Positions 57,008-64,000 of a DNA stretch of 64,000 nt are shown in pieces. The notes beneath the pieces were generated by a model. It had not been told where the DNA came from and did no database searches. It was given only the letters and a program-made list of their open reading frames with translations. Numbering within the stretch: position 1 is the stretch's first letter; the number at the start of each line of letters is the position of its first letter. Both the position numbers and the translations under genes were made by a program. Source of the DNA: Adiantum capillus-veneris (Eukaryota > Streptophyta > Polypodiopsida > Polypodiales > Pteridaceae); the NCBI GenBank assembly GCA_014529385.2, contig CM043944.1, positions 53,480,768 to 53,544,767 on the forward strand, given 5' to 3'.

Positions 57008-57615
57008 TTTCTCAGTTTCTAGCTATACAAATGACTTCAAATTTGAAACACGAGCTAATTAGGGCCTAAGGGTGCTATGCATGTGGTCAAAAGTGCATTC
57101 TGGGTATAGATTCATGTTATGAAACATCATACACGTATGATGTCTAAGTCCTCAAAATGATTTTTCATATGTGCATAGCTCATAGCATGTTCTTCATGGA
57201 TATAAGCCTGGATTTCAATTTGGATGTCATTTGGGCAAGTTGTGACCATTAGAACTCCTTTCAGGCTTTGAAATTGGATTCTGGCTTAGATTTGAGCACA
57301 TGAGGTTCAAATGGGGTGAAATTTGGTAGATGCTCTCACAATCATGTGAATAGCTGAGAATAGGTCAAGTTATCTCCAAAGTTCATTTTCTGGCTAGGAA
57401 GACATCATACGCGTGTGATGTCTACTCTATTCAAACATGTCAAACTTGTAACAGAGCTGGGTTTTAGCATGGCATAGACTCTTTGTATCAGAATTTGATT
57501 TGAAAATTTTCTCATGTGTTTGAAGCCAAAAATCAGGTATAGAGCTTCAAAGTTTCCAAACTTCGGTTTAGATGGGTATAAAGAGTTAGAACTTGATGGA
57601 ACTTGAGTTGTGGGC
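57008..57615. other. Non-coding stretch
   Basis: Contains two copies of a CATCATAC.CGT.TGATGTCT word (about 57125 and 57407). No gene seen. Confidence 0.4.
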
Positions 57616-59204
57616 TGTAACATTTAATGGCCTAAAAAACTTGTGTGTAGCGGAAATTAGCATGAACATAGTGGGCATTTCATTAGAATAGATTCCTACT
57701 GAGAATTACAAGAGTGCTTGGGTGGAGAGAGCAACAAAAAGCATAACACCTAGTTAGATAGCATGAACAATACTTTCAAAAGAGAGAGAAATTAAGCTAT
57801 TGACAACATTTGAGGACCAGATTTGCATGGAGCCGGTCCCCCCTCCAAAAGGCTTTGTATTATGGTTTCTCCCATCAAGAGAGACATTGTACAATACAAT
57901 TCTTTGTGTTCCTTCAAGACTAGCTAGTGCAATGAAGATGAAAGCTTCATGCACTAAGCAAAACACTTAGCAAACACAACATCAATTATCCCCGGTCTCA
58001 GACCCAAGACCTCACACACCTTCGAAGATGGTGAGAGCTAGCAGGGTATGAGAGTAGATTGAGAGGAAGAAGGAGTATCTTACGAGAAAGATGTACATCT
58101 CCTCACATAATCACTCATATTAGCATAGCTTAGCTTAGTAATTAGCATGGTAGAGGAGATGATCATGCATTGAATCTTGGCTCTTGGTTGGATTTGCATC
58201 CACATGCCAAGAGTGTATCGATGTAGGCTTCTATCTCACAAGCTTGGAGTAGGTGATGAGCTCTCCATTAAAGCTTGGGAAGAGATAGTCTTCTTTTCTT
58301 CACACATGAGATTGTGCGAGTGTGTGTGATAATGCCTTGCAAAAATCAGCCCCCTCTCTCTCTTGGGCGAGCCCTCTTGCTATTTGCTCTTGCTCTACCC
58401 TCATTCGACCTCCCCAGGTCAAGCCAATCACTATTAAGCAGCATAAGTGATAGCCTTCTGACATGTGTCCCTCTTTCCCCTTTAGTGAGAGATTTAGATA
58501 ATTTAATAATTCAACTAAACTCTCATTGGACCCCTTTGCCTCCTGGCCAATAGGAATCAGGCAAGCCATTGGGCTGCTGAATGCTCATTGGACCCCTTGG
58601 GAGACTGTCCAATAGTCTTCTAGAGGACTTAATTCTCATTGGTTCTTTTATTAAGTGTTTTTAAATTAATTAAACTAGATTTACTCTAGCCTAATTCTCA
58701 TTGGTCCACCTCCAAGGCCATCCAATAGGAATTGGGTACACCTTGTGGGCATCTGGCCTAGGGAGCTAACATGTGTCCCTCATTCCCTTTGTGTATAGGG
58801 AGCTTGTGTGTGTGTGTGTATGTGTGTATTTATCTCTCATCCCCTGCATGCAAGGCTCGTCCCCTCCCAAGTAGGGATTGCAAAGACTTTTTTGTACACA
58901 CACAAAGCATCCAATTCCCTTAAGGTTGACCTTTGGACACAACCTTTGAATTTTGGAACCTTAGCATTTTGGAAGTCTTAATGGGCTGAACCTTAGGGTC
59001 TTTTTGGCCCATTGTTGCACATGGCTCTTTTGCAGATGGCCCCCCCTTTGGATCCCTATTTTCCCTTCTTTGGATCCCTACTGTGGCCGGTCTGCTAGCT
59101 TAACTATTATTCTAGCTTTTTCTCCCCTGTCACTTCCCCATATTAAATGATCAGTTTAACATGGGAAAATCATTTAGGAGAATTAGATATTGATTATTAT
59201 GACA
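57616..59204 (-). mobile_element. Probable 3' LTR of gypsy element 3
   Basis: On the minus strand it starts TGTCATAATAATC at 59204, directly after the purine-rich tract AAGAGAGAGGTAA. A plausible end is AATGTTACA at 57616 (TGT...ACA). A cluster of about eight CCAAT/ATTGG boxes lies at 58520-58740. The start is well supported; the end is a guess. Confidence 0.5.
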
Positions 59205-59220
59205 TTACCTCTCTCTTGAA
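59205..59220 (-). other. Polypurine tract of gypsy element 3
   Basis: Minus-strand AAGAGAGAGGTAA immediately before the LTR start TGTCAT. Confidence 0.6.
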
Positions 59221-59589
59221 ATCATAGTCGTCCTCGACTATGGTGTAGAGAAGATAAAGCATATTTATGAGTCCTTTTCTTAGCGGGTAGAGGATCCCTA
59301 TGTTACCCTACGACATCATTCCACAATGGATGACTAGTCCATTTTGCGCTTGAGAGCATGAGGCTGGCGCAAGCATGTCTGCACATTAGTCCTATCAGTC
59401 TTCCATAGTAGAGTGACAAGCTCTACTTGGTGTTTGGGAGACGTCGTCTCCGCAAACTTGATCTAAGCATAGATACTACTTCATTTTTGTGCACAATAAA
59501 GAAAAAGAGAGTCTTATAAGACAAAAAATTTGTTCATTTTTAACATTTTGTACATTTGCTTACTCTTTGGAATCATTGTAAGCATTGAC

Positions 59590-60352
59590 AAGGTTTAGGT
59601 TATCCTTTAATTGTATGCCTTGCATCCATCTAGCATCTTCAAAAGGATAATTCTTAAACTTAATAAGATATCGTCGGATAGTCTTACCGCTTCTTTATAC
59701 CTTGTCTTCATGTCGGAGAATGGACTCGGGCTGCAGCACCTCCTCTTGGTCCTCAATCTCCGGTGTGTCTTCAATAGTTGGTTCTTGAGGTGGCTCTCCT
59801 TTGTAAGGCTTTAATAGGCTCACATGGAAAGCATTGTGTATGAGCCAATGATTGGGCAACTTGAGTTGATAGGCCATCTCATTGATTGGACTAAAAATTT
59901 GGAAGGGACCATAGTACCTTTTTTCTAGTTTATCATAGTACTTTTGGTGTCCCATAGGATTCTTGCCCGTCGTGTGCCTTAATTGAGCCTTGGGAAACTT
60001 TAATAAGACCCAATAATTTTGTTTAAAGGCTTGGTCTCTTCTGTACTTGTCAGCAGCCTCCTTTTGCCTTTGCTGTGAGATAGAGATAGCATCCTTAGTC
60101 TTTTGAAAATATTCTTGTAGGTCTAGGCTATACTCATCTGCAGGGAAGATCTTCCCATGTACCTTAAGTAGCAAGGGACTTTTTGATTTGAGACTCCCCT
60201 CAATTACCTTGAAAGGTGCTTTTCCCGTGGAAGTATGTACAGTGTTATTGTAAGCATACTCCACTAAGGGTAAGTACTTCTCCCATTGGGATCTTTGATC
60301 TACTTCCGTTACATAGGCTTTTAGTAGATCGAGAATTGTTAGGTTAGCTATT
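59590..60352 (-). pseudogene. Gypsy 3 integrase C-terminus and chromodomain
   Basis: Minus strand: LVEYAYNNTVHTSTGKAPF, KRYYGPFQIFSPINEMAYQL, PNHWLIHNAFHVSLLKPYKG, then after a TAA a chromodomain-like YLIKFKNYPFEDARWM. Chromodomains tether integrase to modified histone H3; the aromatic cage is partly lost here (Phe in place of Trp in LIKFKNY). Confidence 0.85.
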
Positions 60353-61570
60353 TCACTTTGGCCATCCGTTTGTGGATCGATGATAGGCCGAAGAGAAGTT
60401 TAGCCTTGTCCCTAAATTCTCAAAGAGACCCTTCCAAAAATTACTGGTCATTCTAGGATCTCTATCTGACACTATGGACATTGGCAAGCCATGGTACTTG
60501 AAAATTTGTGAAATGAAGAGGGTTGCCATTTGATGGGCTTTGATAGTCTTTTTGACAGGTATAAAATGAGCTTGTTTACTCAACCTGTCTACTATCGTCC
60601 ATATTCCCGTATTCCCATGGATAGACTTAGGCAATCCAAAGATAAAATCCATGGATATGCTCTCCCATGGTGAATTAGGGATTGGCAAGGGTTGAATCAA
60701 TCCAAATTGCTTCCCTCTATCAAATTTTGTCTTTTGGCATACCATACATTTAGAAACATACTCTTGTATGTTCACTTTCATGGTAGGCCAATAGAAATAT
60801 GTTTCAATTCCCTTTAAGGTAGACTGAATCTCTCTATGCCCCGCATAAGGTGGAGCATGTGATTCATACATTACTTTCTCATGTGGTGAGTTAGTAACAC
60901 ATAGTCTATTGCCGTAGAGAAGATAACCATCTTGTAAAGTAAATGGTTCTTCTTTCTTGCCTAATGCAAGGGCTGAAATCACATCTCTAAAATCGGGATC
61001 AATAGCATACTCATCTATCATTGAAGATAGATCATTGTGAGTTGCTATGGAAACCGCATTCACTCTTGGTCGTCTTGAGAGTGCATCAGCTACTTGATTA
61101 TGCTTGCCAGCAATGTGAGCAATATGAAAATGAAATTGCGAAAGGAAATTTTCCCACCTCATTTGTTTGTCGGAGAGCTTGGTCTGTGTCATGAAGTACT
61201 TAGGACTTTGGTGATCCATTCGCAGAATGAAAGAGTCCCCAATAAATAGTGCTTCCATGAGTCTAATGCATGTAGAAATGCAAGGAGTTCCTTTTCATAT
61301 ATGCCTAGAGCTTGCTCAACAGGGTCAAGCCTTCGACTCTCATAGCCTCTAGCCTGCCCTTCTTGGAGCAAAACGGCTCCAAGGCAATCACCACAAGCAT
61401 CACATTGGACCTCAAATGGTTTTGAGAGATCCGGTAGTGTAAGCATAGGTTGAGAGATAAGCTTTTCTTTAAGCTTTTCGAAAGCATTGTTCTCCTTAGC
61501 AGACCATGTATACCTAACACTTTTTTTTGTTAGGTCATATAATGGTCCCGCAATTTGTGAGAACTTTTCT
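60353..61570 (-). pseudogene. Gypsy 3 RNase H and integrase core
   Basis: RNase H pieces: FEVQCDACGDCLGAVLLQEG, YEKELLAFLHALDSWKHYL, then after a shift GDSFILRMDHQSPKYFMTQ and HIAGKHNQVADALSRRP. The integrase HHCC reads HAPPYAGHREIQ...CMVCQKTKFD. The core is SMDFIFGLP then IVSDRDPRMTSNFW. The frame breaks at 60353 (STNGWPK) before the catalytic Glu region. Confidence 0.88.
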
Positions 61571-63176
61571 ACGAGCGTCTATAGTATGCACACATACCTA
61601 TAAAGCTTCTTAGTTCATGAAGATTCCTTAGTTTAGGCCATCCTTTTATTACCTCTATCTTGGATGGATCCATTTGGATGCCATCTTGAGAGATAATGTG
61701 ACCTAAATACTGAATCTCTTGCAAGAAAAATTCACTTTTCTTTCGATTAACATAAAGTTTATTCTCTCTTAAAACTTGAAATATTACCTGGAGGTGTTGC
61801 TTGTGTTCGTCTAATGAATTAGAGTAGATGATAATATCATCAAAGAACACTCTAGTGAAGGTTCGATGAGGCCTGAACAGCTTCTCCATCAAGCGGTTGA
61901 ATGTGGCTGGTGCATTGGTCAAGCCAAAAGGCATGACAATGTATTCGTAAAGACCAAATGTGGTGCGAAATGCGATCTTTACAATGTCTTGATCAACTAT
62001 CCTTATTTGATGATAGTCACTTTTTAGGTCAATCCTACTGAAGTAGGTTGATCCTTGTAGCTTATCAAATAGGTCTTCTACCCATGGAATGGGAAACCTA
62101 TTCTTGATAGTGATCCTATTTAGTGCTCTATAGTCGACACACATACGATATGTGCCGTATTTATTTTGCACTAATAGCACAGGTGAGCAAAATGGAGATG
62201 AGCTAGGCCTAACCATGCCCTTCTCAACTAACTCATGCACTTGCCGCATAATCTCCTCTTGTTGAGCTTGAGAAACTCTATAACGAGGTTTTTTAGGCAG
62301 TGAACTTCCTGGAAGAAGTTCAATTGCATGGTCATCATTACCTCGTTTAGGAGGTAGCTCACAAGGGATGTCGTCAATAAAAACATCTTGAAACCCTTTG
62401 AGAAAATTGGATAACTCTAATTCCTTTTGGTTGCTTTTATTTTCTTTTGCTAAAGCATTGGGTTCATTTTGAGAATCTTTAACAAAAATCATGTACATGG
62501 AAATAGAGCTCTTTATTGTCTTGTTGAAAGTTGGTGTATGTACAATGGGGATAGTGTTACCCATTTCCTTAGCATCTATATACATGTCTTTTTCACTAAA
62601 CTTAAAGGAGATTCTCCTTTCAAGGAATTTAACATTGGAAGCCAGGCGATCAAACCATGGTGCCCCTAGGATTACATCCTCATGCTTGAGAGGAGAGATA
62701 AAGAAGTCCTTTTTGTCCACATAGCCTTGGACATGAAGCCTCAATTTCCCGATTAAGGGAGTGACTGAAGCTTCTTGCTCCTTGAAAGCACTGTCTGCGG
62801 GTAGGACATCTCCCATCTCATAGGCTTGTATGCCTAGCTTGGTGGCCAACTCTATAGATATAAAATTGTGAGTAGAACCACGGTCAAAGAGAATAAAAGC
62901 ATCATGTTCTCTTACCTTTCCCCAAGCATGGCATAGAGGAGATCCCTTGTGGTGAGTTTGGTGAGTCTCCTCCTCTTGGATTTCAACCAAGGAAGATCTA
63001 GGAGGATCTTGGCGGTTGTTCTTTTGGGGACAAGCCCGGTACGCATGCCCTTGTTCGCCGCATTTGAAACACCGGTTATCCTTGCGATAACTCTCAAGCT
63101 CTTCACGAGAGAGTTTGTTCTTACCTTTGTAAACTCCCTTCTCTTTAGCTTTTTCGGAGTTTTCCTTAGGAGACAT
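61569..63176 (-). pseudogene. Gypsy 3 gag knuckle, protease and reverse transcriptase
   Basis: One 535-codon open frame on the minus strand. Knuckle CFKCGEQGHAYRAC, retropepsin FDRGSTHNFISIELATKLGI (Arg where DSGS is usual), ILGAPWF, then RT with YRMCVDYRALNRITIKNRFP, RIDLKSDYHQIRI, MPFGLTNAPATFNRLM, catalytic FFDDIIIYS and YLGHIISQDGI. RT residues are intact; the protease Ser-to-Arg change next to the catalytic Asp probably inactivates it. Confidence 0.9.
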
Positions 63177-64000
63177 TTGGACATTGTCCTTCCCCTTAGG
63201 CTCATTGGAACCCTTGTTTTCCGTGGGCTTATTATTTCTTTAGCCCCCGTTTGGAAATAGATTCGAGAGGCCACCATAGTATGGTGTATTACCGCTGATA
63301 TGGTATGGGAGTTGACATACTCCGCCATTTCTTCGGTTAAGCCCGCACAAAATTGTTGCTTTTGCTCTCCAAAATCCAACCTTTTGAAGACAGTGGCTTT
63401 GAGTTGTAGGTCCCAAAACTTGTCTACATATTTGTGGATGGATTCATAGGGAGAGAGCTTTAAGCTTCACCATTCGGTGGCCAAAAACTACTTCATAATG
63501 GAAGCTCTTAAATATTTCCATGTTTGTGGAGCTTCACCGTTGGCTCGCAGGCTAGACCACCATTGTCTGGCGGACTTTTGAAAGTGCATAGCTACATGGC
63601 GTAGCTTAGAGGACTCAGTGAAGCCCTCATCTCCAAACGCCGCATCAAACTGTCGGATAAAGGCCAAGACTTTGTCTGTAGCACCAAAGGTACCATCATA
63701 GGTAAGGAAAGAGATGCTCTTCCCTCCCTCTTTGAATTTCTTCAACTTGGACGACCTCTTCCATGCGGCATATGATTTCCTATGGCCTCTTCTTTTTGAT
63801 GGTTCAAAGGTTGCACCATCACTTTCTTCAGAAGGTGAAGAATTTGAAGAAGGTGGAGAAGAGGGTGACCTCTTTCTCGCCTTTTTCTTGTCTTGATCTT
63901 TGGCGTCTTCACGATCACTTTCATAAGAGGAAGAGGATGAAGAAGATGGAGAAGAGGGTGTCCTCTTTCTCGCCTTTTTCTTCTCTTGCTTTTTATCATC
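63177..64000 (-). pseudogene. Gypsy 3 gag
   Basis: From the window edge: a Ser/Lys-rich N-terminus with a doubled KKKARKR(T/S)PSSP unit, then FLTYDGTFGATDKVLAFI, FQKSARQWWSSLRANG (gag core with the usual WW) and FCAGLTEEMAEYV. Frames change near 63480 and 63240. The gag start lies outside the window. Confidence 0.8.

Larger units (their letters stand above)
59205..64000 (-). mobile_element. Ty3/gypsy element 3, chromodomain type, 5' end outside the window
   Basis: On the minus strand from 64000 downward: Ser/Lys-rich gag N-terminus, gag core, CCHC knuckle, retropepsin, RT, RNase H, integrase with HHCC, and a degenerate chromodomain, then a polypurine tract (59205-59220) and 3' LTR. Domain order and the chromodomain mark it as a chromovirus. 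Frameshifts lie near 63240, 61569 and 60353, and a TAA at about 59690. The 5' LTR and primer site lie beyond the window. Confidence 0.9.

Overview
The window looks like nuclear DNA of a land plant with a large, repeat-rich genome. The evidence is plant-type LTR retrotransposons (Ty1/copia with a TGGTATCAGAGC initiator-tRNA primer site, Tat/Athila-like and chromodomain-type Ty3/gypsy), GT-AG introns of 68-180 bp, and a CENH3-like histone domain. Very long (TC)n/(GA)n/(CA)n/(AT)n tracts and an animal-style LINE ORF1 hint at a non-angiosperm such as a fern or lycophyte, but that is a guess. I see no tRNA, rRNA or CRISPR, and no ordinary single-copy host gene. Nearly everything is a mobile element, mostly decayed.

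Layout. 1-1082: end of a gypsy-type LTR. 1083-5158: Ty3/gypsy gag-pol remnant on the minus strand, with a probable LTR up to about 5.84 kb. 5.9-10.0 kb: decayed copia element (+) with a 3' LTR. 10073-26436: a 16.4-kb unit bounded by 33-bp terminal inverted repeats (32/33 identical), described below. 26.5-29.6 kb: internally deleted copia. 29.6-31.8 kb: non-coding, with tandem repeats. 31846-37481: full-length copia with 5-bp target duplication. 37.5-44.6 kb: gag remnant, solo LTR and non-coding repeats. 44656-49887: full-length copia on the minus strand. 50-57 kb: non-coding DNA, a gag-like remnant and a decayed coiled-coil coding region. 57.6-64.0 kb: 3' LTR and body of a chromodomain-type gypsy element on the minus strand, running off the window.

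The main discovery candidate is the 10073-26436 unit. From left to right it holds: (1) a four-exon transposase-like gene (+) with candidate D392/D489/E757 residues and three in-frame TAG codons; (2) a minus-strand two-exon gene with a Cys/His cluster, whose intron is almost entirely a (CT)n tract; (3) four short GGCGCGCC-armed hairpins embedded in microsatellites, separated by a nearly intact L1/Tx1-like LINE lying inside a (TC)n tract; (4) a five-exon gene (+) encoding a histone-H3 domain with CENH3-like core features and an ARTK...ARK tail, followed in the same frame (after one TAA) by a Ulp1/C48 protease domain, an acidic linker and an FCP1/NIF HAD-phosphatase domain; (5) an intact two-exon minus-strand gene of unknown function next to the right terminus. 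My inference is a large cut-and-paste DNA transposon that captured chromatin-related cargo: a centromeric-type histone, a SUMO-protease-like enzyme and an FCP1-like domain.

Stop codons in the transposase gene are all TAG where CAG would be expected, and one in the copia element at 45.27 kb is TGA where CGA would be expected. This fits decay of methylated CHG/CG cytosines in silenced DNA. Exon joins were derived by eye from GT/AG sites and reading-frame continuity; transcripts would be needed to confirm them.
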